Origin: Bacteroidota bacterium | GTDB taxonomy: Bacteria > Bacteroidota > Bacteroidia > Bacteroidales > JADFUO01 | Assembly: GCA_030614305.1 (NCBI GenBank) | Contig: JAUWKH010000016.1 | Coordinates: forward strand, 1-13,570 | Length of the DNA: 13,570 bases | Direction of reading: 5' to 3' | Shown: piece by piece, positions 1 through 6,677 of the stretch | Layout of the letters: the number at the start of each line of letters is the position of its first letter | Position numbering within the stretch: the first letter of the stretch is position 1 | Notes under the pieces: generated by a model | The model's input: the letters and a program-made list of their open reading frames with translations, nothing else | Told to the model about the DNA's origin: nothing | Databases searched by the model: none | Program-made: the position numbers and the translations under genes

Positions 1-122
1 AAAAGCGGAATCAGATTGCCTTTTTTATCTTTATACTTTTCTATTAAAGAATCCAATAAATTTACATCAACCTGATCCTGTTCTTCTGTGATTTTTTTTT
101 CACTGATTCTTGCTATTCGCAT
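1..122 (-). CDS. NuoE/HndA-like [2Fe-2S] subunit, N-terminal fragment running off the window
   Basis: Read from the ATG at 122 leftward, 40 complete codons are open to the window edge. They end in VNLLDSLIEKYKDKKGNLIP followed by Leu. The KKGNLIPL stretch matches KEKGNLIPVLQ, residues 15-25 of the complete NuoE-like protein at 6225-6677, and is typical of the N-terminal helical part of the thioredoxin-like NuoE/HndA/HydC family. These proteins carry a [2Fe-2S] cluster and pass electrons within NADH dehydrogenase, hydrogenase or formate dehydrogenase modules. The cysteine ligands would lie beyond the edge and cannot be checked. The first 20 residues, rich in Lys and Glu, form an extension before the shared part. 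The gene points away from the T9SS gene and is separated from the minus-strand Nfn genes by two plus-strand genes, so it probably heads another operon further left. The family call rests on a short match. Confidence 0.6.
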   Translation of the reverse strand, partial: MRIARISEKKITEEQDQVDVNLLDSLIEKYKDKKGNLIPL

Positions 123-149
123 ATTCTAAAATATTAAAATTTGAAGACG

Positions 150-157
150 CAAAATTA
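150..157 (-). promoter_or_regulatory. possible Bacteroidota -7 element for the left-edge gene
   Basis: Read on the minus strand this is TAATTTTG, which fits the Bacteroidota consensus TAnnTTTG. It would place transcription start about 20 nucleotides before the ATG at 122. No TTG/TTTG -33 element is visible at the expected spacing of about 19 bases, so the call is weak in such AT-rich DNA. Confidence 0.25.
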
Positions 158-222
158 TAAAAATAATTTAATTAATTTTAGGAAGTTATGTTTTTTGTAT
201 ATTCCTAATTAATCATTTTAGA

Positions 223-438
223 ATGGATTACTACTACTCAAAAAAGCTCTCAGCAGAACGTTTGAGACGCTGCTATGATATTGCACCCCAGCGTATCAGG
301 CAATATATGAAAGCGGAAGTTGAGTATGTTTTGAGCAAAATTAAAAAGGAAGATAAAGTTTTGGATTTGATGAATCGAGTATTTTTTGTGAGATTACAAT
401 CTAAAATTAAATATGAATATTCTGTGTTTATTTATTAA
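223..438 (+). pseudogene. truncated class I SAM-dependent methyltransferase, N-terminal remnant
   Basis: The 71-residue product begins MDYYYSKKLSAERLRRCYDI, then PQRIRQYMKAEVEYVLSKIK, then KVLDL. This arrangement resembles the N-terminus of class I methyltransferases, in which an (I/V)LDLGCGxGR motif binds S-adenosylmethionine right after such a helix. Here the reading goes from VLDL straight into MNRVFFVRLQ, so the glycine-rich loop and the rest of the Rossmann fold (normally 150 or more further residues) are missing. The following 126 bases contain no recognisable continuation in another frame. It is best read as a gene cut at motif I by deletion or recombination; it cannot bind SAM as written. 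A real small protein is possible but unlikely. The family call comes from motif memory, not a search. Confidence 0.5.
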
Positions 439-564
439 CGGCAGTAAATAAATCATGTACTTTTTGATGTTTTAAATATAAGTATTTTTCAACAGGCATT
501 TCATTATATAGTTTATTATTAAGATTTTTTATAACTTTACTGTGTTATTTAAAACACTACAAAA

Positions 565-1806
565 ATGAAAAAATTAATTTTCTTACTCACAGTATTTTTA
601 TTTCAGACATCAGTCTATTCATACACATGGAATAGCTTTTGTCCCGACAGTATCCATGCTACAAACATTTGTTTTGGGATTGGCTCAAGTAAAGGAGTAA
701 TTTGTACTCCGAATGGAATGTATCTTCATGATGATAATAACCAGATTTGGAATTATTTCACTTACGGCGGATTACCCGTTTGGGAAGCAGTTCAGTTTAA
801 TGCAACACAAATCCTGGTTGTTATGGGCAACGGAAGCTATTCAGATGGCATCTATACCTTTGACTTGTTAACCTTCCAGTTCAGCGTTGTTCACTGGTGT
901 GCGAACCCGAACTTTATTAAATACGATTTTCCGTCAGTAACTTATTATGTTGGCTGTCAGTTCGGTGGTTTGCTGAAGTCAACCGACGGCTTAACATGGA
1001 CAGATGTACCTTACTTTACCGATAAAACCTGCACTTGTATGGAGTTTTACGAAAATCATTTTGTAATTTCCGAAGTTAGTAATGTTTTCAATACCTACTG
1101 GTCGGATGATAGTGGTAATACATGGAACCAAACTGCCGGCGGAATTCCTATAATAACGGATATGGAATTTACTAACCAAGGAATACTTTACGGTATTTTC
1201 CCTGATTATTCCAATTCCTCCGGACTATACGGTTCTGATAATTACGGTGCAAACTGGAATTTGGAATTTTATGCTAATAATATGAGCGCTGTAGGTTTTG
1301 ATGCTTTAAATAATATATTTGTCGGATGGGAAGCTTCGTTTGGAAGCTACGAAGGAATAGCTATCTATGACCCTCAGTCTCCCCCACCCGGACTTACTTT
1401 TCTTAATACAAATCTGCCATGTATTAATATCAATAAAATAAAACTCAATCCAACCTGGAGTAGTATCGCAATTTTCTGTTGTACTGACAGCGGTGTATAT
1501 TTTTCCAATGATTACCTTACAGGCATAAATCAAAATAAAAAAAATAAATACTCTGTTTCTGTTTTCCCTAATCCATTAAAGAATTACACAAATATTAATT
1601 TTACCTTCCCTTGTCAAGATGATGACAATATATCTATATTTATTTTTAATAATCAGGGAATAAAGATTGATGAGATTCGTGTAAATAATAATTTATCGGG
1701 AAAATATAATGTGAGATGGGAGCCTGGCAATTTACCGGCAGGAATCTATAATTGTTTTATTGGCAATAAGCATAATATGATTTCTCAGAAGTTGGTAGTG
1801 TATTAG
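565..1806 (+). CDS. secreted Asp-box/beta-propeller-like protein with T9SS C-terminal sorting domain
   Basis: The 413-residue protein starts with a Sec signal peptide (MKKLIFLLTVFLFQTSVYS, cleavage probably near residue 19). The body contains several Asp-box-like (BNR, SxDxGxTW) motifs: KSTDGLTW at 138-145, SDDSGNTW at 180-187, GSDNYGANW at 223-231 and a degenerate CTDSG near 306. These motifs sit at beta-hairpin turns of sialidase-type propellers and often occur in non-enzymatic surface proteins. No sialidase catalytic arginine triad could be assigned. Residues 330-413 form a type A sorting domain: it opens with VSVFPNPLKN, has a beta-rich core, then LPAGIYNCFIG and ends with QKLVVY. The protein should therefore cross the outer membrane through the T9SS and be released or anchored. 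The body is rich in Cys, Trp and Tyr. The ATG was chosen because it gives a complete signal peptide. No perfect promoter was found upstream; TAACTTTA at 532-539 is one mismatch from TAnnTTTG. Its substrate or partner is unknown, and nothing ties it to the redox genes. Confidence 0.8.
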   Translation: MKKLIFLLTVFLFQTSVYSYTWNSFCPDSIHATNICFGIGSSKGVICTPNGMYLHDDNNQIWNYFTYGGLPVWEAVQFNATQILVVMGNGSYSDGIYTFDLLTFQFSVVHWCANPNFIKYDFPSVTYYVGCQFGGLLKSTDGLTWTDVPYFTDKTCTCMEFYENHFVISEVSNVFNTYWSDDSGNTWNQTAGGIPIITDMEFTNQGILYGIFPDYSNSSGLYGSDNYGANWNLEFYANNMSAVGFDALNNIFVGWEASFGSYEGIAIYDPQSPPPGLTFLNTNLPCININKIKLNPTWSSIAIFCCTDSGVYFSNDYLTGINQNKKNKYSVSVFPNPLKNYTNINFTFPCQDDDNISIFIFNNQGIKIDEIRVNNNLSGKYNVRWEPGNLPAGIYNCFIGNKHNMISQKLVVY

Positions 1807-1835
1807 GGTCTTATAAAGGGCTCTATAGAATATCG

Positions 1836-1866
1836 GGATTACAGTTTAACTGTCAGGTCGTAATCC
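1836..1866. terminator. possible bidirectional terminator hairpin between converging genes
   Basis: In the 70-base gap between the converging T9SS gene and the NfnB-like gene, GGATTAC (1836-1842) pairs perfectly with GTAATCC (1860-1866). The 17-base loop contains a small AGTT/AACT helix. On the plus strand a T-rich stretch follows only after about 15 bases, so the U-tract is not in ideal position. The convergent setting supports a terminator role, but the stem is short. Confidence 0.4.
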
Positions 1867-1876
1867 GTAATTGTGT

Positions 1877-3673
1877 TTATTTCTTCTTTTTTATTGAAGA
1901 CAACTTCTTGTGCATGGCATTAGCAGCTATTCTTCCAGCGCCCATTGCCAGGATAACGGTTGCGGAACCTGTTACTATATCACCGCCGGCATAAACAAAT
2001 TCTTTAGAAGTTTCATTGGTTTTCTCATTTACATCAATATATCCTCTTTTGTTTCTTTTAATATCTGGAGATGACTGGAAAATAATTGGGTTTGGACCAT
2101 TGCCGATAGCAACAATAGCCATATCGCATTCTAAAGTAAAATTGGAATCTTTAATAGGTACCGGTCTTCTTCTGCCTGAAGCATCAGGCTCGCCTAATTC
2201 CATTTTAATACATTCCATTGCTTTGATTGTATTAAAATCGGTACCAATATATTTAACAGGGCTTGTTAATAATTTGAATTTTATTCCTTCTTCTTCGGCA
2301 TGATGAACTTCTTCGGCGCGTGCAGGTAATTCATGTCGCGACCTGCGGTAAACAATGGTTACTTCAGTTGCTCCTGTTCTGATAGCTGTTCTGGCACAAT
2401 CCATTGCTACATTACCTCCACCGATAACTGCAACTTTATTTCCTTTTGGCATTGGGGTGTCGTATTCAGGAAATCTATATGCTTTCATCAAATTCATCCG
2501 TGTAAGATATTCATTTGCAGAAAAAACATTTCCAAGATTTTCACCTTCAATACCCATAAACCAGGGCAGTCCTGCACCAACACCAATGTAAACGGCATCA
2601 AAATGTTCAAGCAACTCATCAATAGTAATAATATTACCGATAATATGATTCAATTCAACTCTGCAACCCATTTTTTTCAGATAGTCAATTTCAAACTGAA
2701 CAATTGATTTTGGCAACCTGAATTCGGGAATTCCATAAGTTAAAACTCCTCCTGCTTCATGAAGAGCTTCATAAACAGTAACCGAATAACCTAATTGCCG
2801 CATGTCGGCAGCGACAGTTAATCCTCCTGGGCCAGAACCAATAACTGCTATTTTCTTACCGGTATCATTCTTAATAACCGGAACTTCTACCATGTCCATT
2901 TTTCTCTCATAATCGGCTGCAAACCTTTCCAGTCTGCCGATAGAAACTGGCTCATCCCTTATTCCAAGTATACATTTTGCTTCACACTGGCTTTCCTGCG
3001 GGCAAACACGTCCGCACAATGCGGGAAGAATATTGCGTTCTTTTATCTTTTTTGCAGCTTCATTAAATTTTTCTTCTGCTATCAATGCAATAAATGAAGG
3101 AATATCAATATTAACCGGACAACCTTCAACACATTTTGGATTTTTGCATTGTAAACACCTGCCGGCTTCAAGAAGAGCCAACTCGGATGTATAGCCAAAA
3201 GGTACTTCCTGAAAATTATCAACTCTAAGTTTTTGGTCCTGTTCAGGCATTGCCTGACGTGGTATCTTTAATTTTATTTTTTTCTCATCTTCTTTGCTAA
3301 TCCCGTGCCATTCACAACCGTGCTTCAGACAAAAATAAAAGGGTATTAATTTGGCATAAGCCGAAATAATAGTTTCCCCAACTTTTGAGCCGCATTCTTT
3401 ACATTTAACTTTGTGATTGACAATACTTTTTTTACAACTCGGGCAAAGCAAGTCATCCAATATTTCACCATCTTTTATCGGAACGGATGCTTTTATATCA
3501 AAAACATCAAGAAATGGACTTAACTTTAATACTATATCTTCTTTCTTATATATAGCATTAAAAATCAATGATTTTTCATGCTTTCTTTCAACATTAAAAG
3601 TATTCTTGCAATGCGGACAATAGAAACTTAGATAAGTTTTATATTTGAGATATCTTACATCTTGTTCAAGCAT
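1877..3673 (-). CDS. nfnB: NfnB/SudA-like FAD-NADP oxidoreductase with N-terminal zinc-ribbon domain fusion
   Basis: The product has 598 residues; the paralogue at 12093-13487 has 464. The extra ~133 N-terminal residues form an eight-cysteine module: C19-x2-C22, C77-x2-C80, C91-x2-C94, C115-x4-C120 and H123 in CEWHG. It is homologous to both halves of the protein at 5119-5973. From about residue 135 it is a glutamate-synthase-small-subunit/NfnB-type flavoprotein. Eight cysteines (C173, C176, C181, C185, C220, C224, C230, C234) bind two [4Fe-4S] clusters. The FAD motif GSGPGG is at 279-284, the pyridine-nucleotide motif GGGNVAMDCAR at 418-428, the NADP-type YRRSRHELPAR at 442-452, and the C-terminal FAD motif YAGGDIVTGSATVILAMGAG at 561-580. 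In Nfn enzymes this subunit binds NADP(H), ferredoxin and the bifurcating FAD. Its partner is the NfnA-like gene upstream (3982-4806). No GltB large subunit is nearby, so glutamate synthase is unlikely; an NADPH-dependent sulfide or polysulfide reductase (SudAB) remains possible. The tail is lysine-rich (SSIKKKK). Confidence 0.88.
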   Translation of the reverse strand: MLEQDVRYLKYKTYLSFYCPHCKNTFNVERKHEKSLIFNAIYKKEDIVLKLSPFLDVFDIKASVPIKDGEILDDLLCPSCKKSIVNHKVKCKECGSKVGETIISAYAKLIPFYFCLKHGCEWHGISKEDEKKIKLKIPRQAMPEQDQKLRVDNFQEVPFGYTSELALLEAGRCLQCKNPKCVEGCPVNIDIPSFIALIAEEKFNEAAKKIKERNILPALCGRVCPQESQCEAKCILGIRDEPVSIGRLERFAADYERKMDMVEVPVIKNDTGKKIAVIGSGPGGLTVAADMRQLGYSVTVYEALHEAGGVLTYGIPEFRLPKSIVQFEIDYLKKMGCRVELNHIIGNIITIDELLEHFDAVYIGVGAGLPWFMGIEGENLGNVFSANEYLTRMNLMKAYRFPEYDTPMPKGNKVAVIGGGNVAMDCARTAIRTGATEVTIVYRRSRHELPARAEEVHHAEEEGIKFKLLTSPVKYIGTDFNTIKAMECIKMELGEPDASGRRRPVPIKDSNFTLECDMAIVAIGNGPNPIIFQSSPDIKRNKRGYIDVNEKTNETSKEFVYAGGDIVTGSATVILAMGAGRIAANAMHKKLSSIKKKK

Positions 3674-3981
3674 ATCTTATGTGTTTTTTATAATTAGGTT
3701 TTAAAAGTTATTAATAATTAAGTTCCAAAACACAAGCACCAAATAACAAATAAATCTCAATTATTAAAATTCCAATAACCTCTAACTTTTTTAGTAAATT
3801 GAAACGTTCGTTCTTCAAAATCATAAATTTTTTGTTTTGAATTTGTATTTTTGATCATTGTAATTTATTTGTATTTTGTTATTTGGTGCTTGTAATTTAT
3901 TTCGTTATAATTTTACATCAAATTTATTAACATTTTTTACAAGCTAAATAGTTACGATTTATTTATAAAATAATATATCAT
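3674..3981. other. intergenic gap between the nfnA-like and nfnB-like genes
   Basis: This 308-base gap is unusually long for two genes whose products normally form a heterodimer; their right-hand paralogues are only 2 bases apart. It is very AT-rich and mostly occupied by the inverted repeat at 3732-3893. A TAAATTTG on the minus strand (3926-3919) matches the Bacteroidota -7 consensus, but the nearest TTG upstream lies only 13 bases away, so a promoter is not claimed. No ORF of note was seen. Confidence 0.6.
3732..3893. repeat. 162-bp MITE-like imperfect inverted repeat
   Basis: The outer arms are perfect 19-base inverted repeats: ACAAGCACCAAATAACAAA at 3732-3750 and its exact complement at 3875-3893. 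Pairing continues imperfectly inward (AAATAAATCTCAATTATTAAAA against AAATAAATTACAATGATCAA read from the other side). A stretch of the right arm (3847-3871) recurs in the opposite orientation at 4928-4952 with one mismatch in 25 bases. There is no coding capacity. Transcribed, it would fold into a long hairpin between the two cistrons. Mobility by a transposase encoded elsewhere is inference. Confidence 0.8.
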
Positions 3982-4806
3982 TTACCTGATGGAATATAAT
4001 AATGAATCTTTTTCGTCTTTTAAATACAATGAATTCCTTTTTTCAAGTTCATCAAAATCAACTTTATGCCCATCAAAATCAGGACCATCAACACAACAGA
4101 ATTTAGTTTCACCGCCTACTTTCACCCTGCAACCACCACACATTCCAGTACCGTCAATCATAATTGGGTTGAGGCTCACCATAGTAAGTATTTTATATTT
4201 TTTAGTAAGCTTGCACACATTTTTCATCATAACAATCGGACCGATAGCATAAACTAATTTTATATCATATCTTTCATCAAGATATTTTCCCAGGGGTATT
4301 GTAACAAATCCCCGCTCGCCATAACTTCCGTCATCGGTAGTAACAACAAGTTCATCACAAATTGAAATCATCTCATTTTCCATGATGAGCATTTCTTTTT
4401 CCTGAGCACCAATAATACCGATAACGTAATTTCCGGCTTCTTTAAATGCTTTGGCAACGTGATGAAGAATAGCAACACCTGTTCCACCGCCAACCATAAC
4501 AACTGTTCCTGTTTTTTCAATTTCGGCAGGTTTTCCAAGCGGACCAACAACATCAAGAATAACATCGCCTTCGTTTAATGTACGCATTAAAGCTGTGGTT
4601 TTTCCTACAACCTGAAAAATTATTGTAATTATCCCGGCAAATTCATCTTTATCAGCCACAGTAAGTGGAATCCGTTCGCCTGTTTCATTAACTCTTAAAA
4701 TAATGAATTGTCCGGCTTTTATTTTTTTAGCAATTTTGGGAGCATCAATATCAAAACGAATAATCGTTCCCTTTGCCATCTCCTCTTTTCTTACAATTTG
4801 AAACAT
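3982..4806 (-). CDS. nfnA: NfnA/SudB-like FAD, NAD(H) and [2Fe-2S] subunit
   Basis: The 274-residue protein is a ferredoxin-NADP-reductase-fold subunit of the NfnA/SudB/PyrK type, of normal length for the family. The FAD-binding region includes GQFIILR at 32-38 and RIPLTVAD at 45-52. The NAD(H) site is canonical: VGGGTGVAILHHVAKA at 105-120, TTDDGSYGERG at 156-166 and AIGPIVMM at 187-194. The [2Fe-2S] site near the C-terminus is in IDGTGMCGGCR and FCCVDGPDFD, giving D218, C223, C226 and C238 as likely ligands. In Nfn this subunit holds the FAD that exchanges electrons with NAD(H) and passes them through the [2Fe-2S] cluster to NfnB. Its partner is the zinc-ribbon-fused NfnB-like gene 308 bases downstream; the zinc-ribbon gene lies 312 bases upstream. 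The start at 4806 gives the usual short N-terminus (MFQIVRKEEM). PyrK is less likely because no pyrD is near. Confidence 0.88.
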   Translation of the reverse strand: MFQIVRKEEMAKGTIIRFDIDAPKIAKKIKAGQFIILRVNETGERIPLTVADKDEFAGIITIIFQVVGKTTALMRTLNEGDVILDVVGPLGKPAEIEKTGTVVMVGGGTGVAILHHVAKAFKEAGNYVIGIIGAQEKEMLIMENEMISICDELVVTTDDGSYGERGFVTIPLGKYLDERYDIKLVYAIGPIVMMKNVCKLTKKYKILTMVSLNPIMIDGTGMCGGCRVKVGGETKFCCVDGPDFDGHKVDFDELEKRNSLYLKDEKDSLLYSIR

Positions 4807-4901
4807 ACTTTATCTTAATTTCTATTTTTTTATTTATAGTATTAATTATAGTCTGTCTATAAACTAAGCATTTAGAATTTTTTAAAAAATCACAAATGAC
4901 A

Positions 4902-4919
4902 TCCCGAAAGCTTTCGGGA
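4902..4919. repeat. 18-bp perfect palindrome
   Basis: TCCCGAAAGCTTTCGGGA reads identically on both strands, so RNA from either strand can form a stem. The GC-rich outer part stands out in AT-rich DNA. It lies 95 bases upstream of the NfnA-like start and directly beside the degenerate inverted-repeat segment, so it may be one end of a composite intergenic element. It could also work as a weak terminator, processing site or protein-binding site. No T-tract follows it on the minus strand. Confidence 0.7.
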
Positions 4920-4927
4920 CCAAATTT

Positions 4928-5050
4928 CAAATAAATTACAATGACCAAAAATTCAATGACTAAAACAGTTTCGGTCATCCATCCATATGGATACATACGT
5001 ACTAACTTCGTGTCGTTTGCTTCGCTTCATACGGACAAGTTTTGGTGCTT
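4928..5050. repeat. degenerate second copy of the inverted-repeat family
   Basis: Bases 4928-4952 match the minus strand of 3847-3871 at 24 of 25 positions. At the far side, 5040-5050 reads TTTTGGTGCTT, resembling the TATTTGGTGCTT end of the element at 3732-3893. The middle differs and includes the palindrome at 4981-4992. It is best read as a decayed or rearranged relative of the same element. The 25-base match is firm; the outer boundary is not. Confidence 0.5.
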
Positions 5051-5118
5051 TAATTCAAAAATTGTTTGACTTAATAGACGAACTCTAGTTAATTCATATA
5101 ACTTATAACGTTTAACAT

Positions 5119-5973
5119 TTACCATTCTAAACTATCCTCCAGTTCAATATCATGTAAATCATCTTCATCCAAGCCATGCCATCTGCAACCTTTTTTTGAA
5201 CAGATATAAAAATCAATAAGTTTTGTTCTGGCACTTACAGCAATTTTTGCTGCAGGAGAGCCACATTTTCCGCATTTTTCGTTTTTATCTATTAAGCTGG
5301 TGTTACAATGGAAACATTTAATATCTCCGACAATATGCTCTTCAGGTAAAATTACTGTTGATTTTGATGTAAATACATTTAGGTAAGGACTTAAAAATAT
5401 AAAACCGGTTTCTTTGTTTTCTTTAGAAATTTTCAATTTTACAAGTCCTTTTTCTATCAACGACTTATTACAATGAGGACAATAAGTATGGAGGTAAGTT
5501 CCTGATTCAATTATTTCTTTCGATTCTCCTGTTTCTTCAATTCCTTCGGGCAAAGGACCTTTAAAATCGCCAAGATGATAAAGTTTTTTTAAGGTTGATG
5601 ATATATCATCTATTTCAAGAAAATGGCTTTTGCAACCAATACGTGAACAAATGTTGGCTTTACCACCAATATCCAATAAAAACGATATCATTTGAGCATT
5701 ACAATCTTCACATTCAATATTACTTGTAATTTCTGATAAACAATTTGGGCAAGTAAACTTTGCAATTTTGCCTTTTATCAATTCAATATCACATCGGTAA
5801 TTATAACTTTCGTAAATTGAACTTAAATAAATTGTTCCCTTATTTTTTGAAACTTCAATATTTAACTTAATGCCTGGTTTACCATCAACAGGGGTTTCCT
5901 CATCCATTAATGATTTTTTACAAACAGGACATTTTACATTTAATGAAATAAAATCATATAGCAGGTCTTCCAT
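5119..5973 (-). CDS. tandem eight-cysteine zinc-ribbon protein of unknown function
   Basis: I do not recognise a named family. The 284-residue, acidic, apparently cytoplasmic protein has no signal peptide or membrane segment. It contains two copies of one module. Copy 1 has C15-x2-C18, C75-x2-C78, C88-x2-C91 and C109-x4-C114 then H117. Copy 2 has C165-x2-C168, C220-x2-C223, C234-x2-C237 and C258-x4-C263 with H266 (CRWHG). A linker of about 45 residues joins them. The spacing of CxxC pairs suggests two zinc (or iron) sites per module, rubredoxin-like or zinc-ribbon. The second copy is clearly closer to the N-terminal domain of the NfnB-like protein at 1877-3673: YCPHC, LSP(Y/F)L(N/D)VF, CGKCG/CKECG and the C-x4-CxWHG ending all align. 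That relationship, and its place upstream of nfnA and nfnB on the same strand, suggest an accessory, scaffold or redox-sensing role in the Nfn complex. The role is inference; the repeated architecture is directly visible. Confidence 0.75.
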   Translation of the reverse strand: MEDLLYDFISLNVKCPVCKKSLMDEETPVDGKPGIKLNIEVSKNKGTIYLSSIYESYNYRCDIELIKGKIAKFTCPNCLSEITSNIECEDCNAQMISFLLDIGGKANICSRIGCKSHFLEIDDISSTLKKLYHLGDFKGPLPEGIEETGESKEIIESGTYLHTYCPHCNKSLIEKGLVKLKISKENKETGFIFLSPYLNVFTSKSTVILPEEHIVGDIKCFHCNTSLIDKNEKCGKCGSPAAKIAVSARTKLIDFYICSKKGCRWHGLDEDDLHDIELEDSLEW

Positions 5974-6120
5974 ATTTAATATTTTTAAAATTAACTTGCA
6001 ATAATAATAAAAATATTGATTTTAAAATATTTTTCAAATAGTAAATAATCTTAAATTTATTTAAAATCATGATCTCAAATAAATTTTAAAAGTTGAAAAT
6101 ACTGAAACTCATTATAAAAT

Positions 6121-6151
6121 TTTGTTAAATTTAAAAAAATAAATATATTTG
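6121..6151 (+). promoter_or_regulatory. Bacteroidota-type promoter for the nuoE-nfnB operon
   Basis: TTTG at 6121-6124 and TATATTTG at 6144-6151 are separated by exactly 19 bases. This matches the primary sigma (RpoD/SigAB-type) promoter known in Bacteroidota, TTTG-N19-TAnnTTTG. Transcription would start near 6158 and leave a leader of about 65 bases. An AAAAGG stretch at 6215-6220 precedes the ATG at 6225. It lies in the 251-base region between the divergent gene sets. No comparably good promoter was found for the leftward gene. Confidence 0.65.
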
Positions 6152-6224
6152 GAAAATAATATAATTAATAAAACAGAGCTAATTAAATGAATTTCATTAA
6201 ATTGCAAAAAACATAAAAGGTTAA

Positions 6225-6677
6225 ATGAAAGATACAATAGATGCAATTTTAAAAAAACATATTCCAAAAGAAAAAGGGAATTTAATACCTGTTCTTCAAT
6301 CTGTTCAGAAAAAAAAAGGATATATTTCACCTGAATCGGTTAATAGAATATCCAATTACTTCCGGATTTCAAGGAGTAGCATTTACGGTGTTGCAACGTT
6401 TTATTCTCAATTCAGGTTTAATCCTCCCGGACGACATTCCATAAAGATCTGTCTTGGTACTGCTTGTCATGTTCAGGGAGGTGATTTTATATTAAAGGCA
6501 TTGCAAGCAGAAATTGGAATATCCCCGGGGGAAACAACCGATGACATGCGATTTGACCTTGATCGTGTAGCTTGTCTGGGATGTTGTGCCTTAGCGCCTG
6601 TTGTAATGATTAACAATAAAATCCATAGTCGTATGTCAGTAATAAAATTAAAGGAATTATTGAACAAATATGAATAA
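6225..6677 (+). CDS. nuoE: NuoE/HndA/HydC-like [2Fe-2S] subunit
   Basis: The 150-residue protein is close to the usual NuoE length. It has an N-terminal helical part (KGNLIPVLQSVQKKKGYIS, 17-35; then SIYGVATFYSQF, 52-63) and a thioredoxin-like C-terminal domain. The four [2Fe-2S] ligands are C76 and C81 (CLGTACHVQGG) and C117 and C121 (ACLGCCALAP); C120 is an extra neighbouring cysteine. The subunit binds against the FMN subunit in complex I, bifurcating hydrogenases and NAD-linked formate dehydrogenases and accepts electrons from the flavin region. It is the first gene of the rightward operon, about 65 bases after the predicted start of transcription. Its stop overlaps the next gene's start by 8 bases, indicating translational coupling and fixed stoichiometry with the NuoF-like subunit. 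Which complex it belongs to depends on the neighbours, since NuoE alone does not discriminate. Confidence 0.92.
   Translation: MKDTIDAILKKHIPKEKGNLIPVLQSVQKKKGYISPESVNRISNYFRISRSSIYGVATFYSQFRFNPPGRHSIKICLGTACHVQGGDFILKALQAEIGISPGETTDDMRFDLDRVACLGCCALAPVVMINNKIHSRMSVIKLKELLNKYE

Larger units (their letters stand above)
4807..5118. other. intergenic gap between zinc-ribbon gene and nfnA-like gene
   Basis: This 312-base AT-rich gap lies between two same-strand genes. It contains an 18-bp perfect palindrome (4902-4919), a 25-base segment related to the inverted repeat in the neighbouring gap (4928-4952), a TTTTGGTGCTT stretch at 5040-5050 resembling that repeat's end, and a 12-bp palindrome ATCCATATGGAT at 4981-4992. 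No gene and no convincing Bacteroidota promoter on the minus strand were found. Confidence 0.55.

Noticed and set aside
2016..2707. Plus-strand ORFs opposite the nfnB-like gene
   Set aside because: They are antisense to a well-supported gene and encode no recognisable motifs; the same applies to other overlapping frames across the redox genes.
4981..4992. ATCCATATGGAT palindrome as an operator
   Set aside because: It is a short palindrome inside degenerate repeat DNA, far from a recognisable promoter; chance or repeat origin is as likely.
4751..4996. 81-residue minus-strand ORF in the gap upstream of nfnA
   Set aside because: It overlaps the start of the nfnA-like gene in another frame, covers repeat DNA and has low-complexity AT-driven composition.
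6035..6083. Promoter for the leftward zinc-ribbon gene
   Set aside because: The minus strand has ACTATTTG and TTTATTTG, each missing part of TAnnTTTG, and neither has a TTTG partner at about 19 bases.
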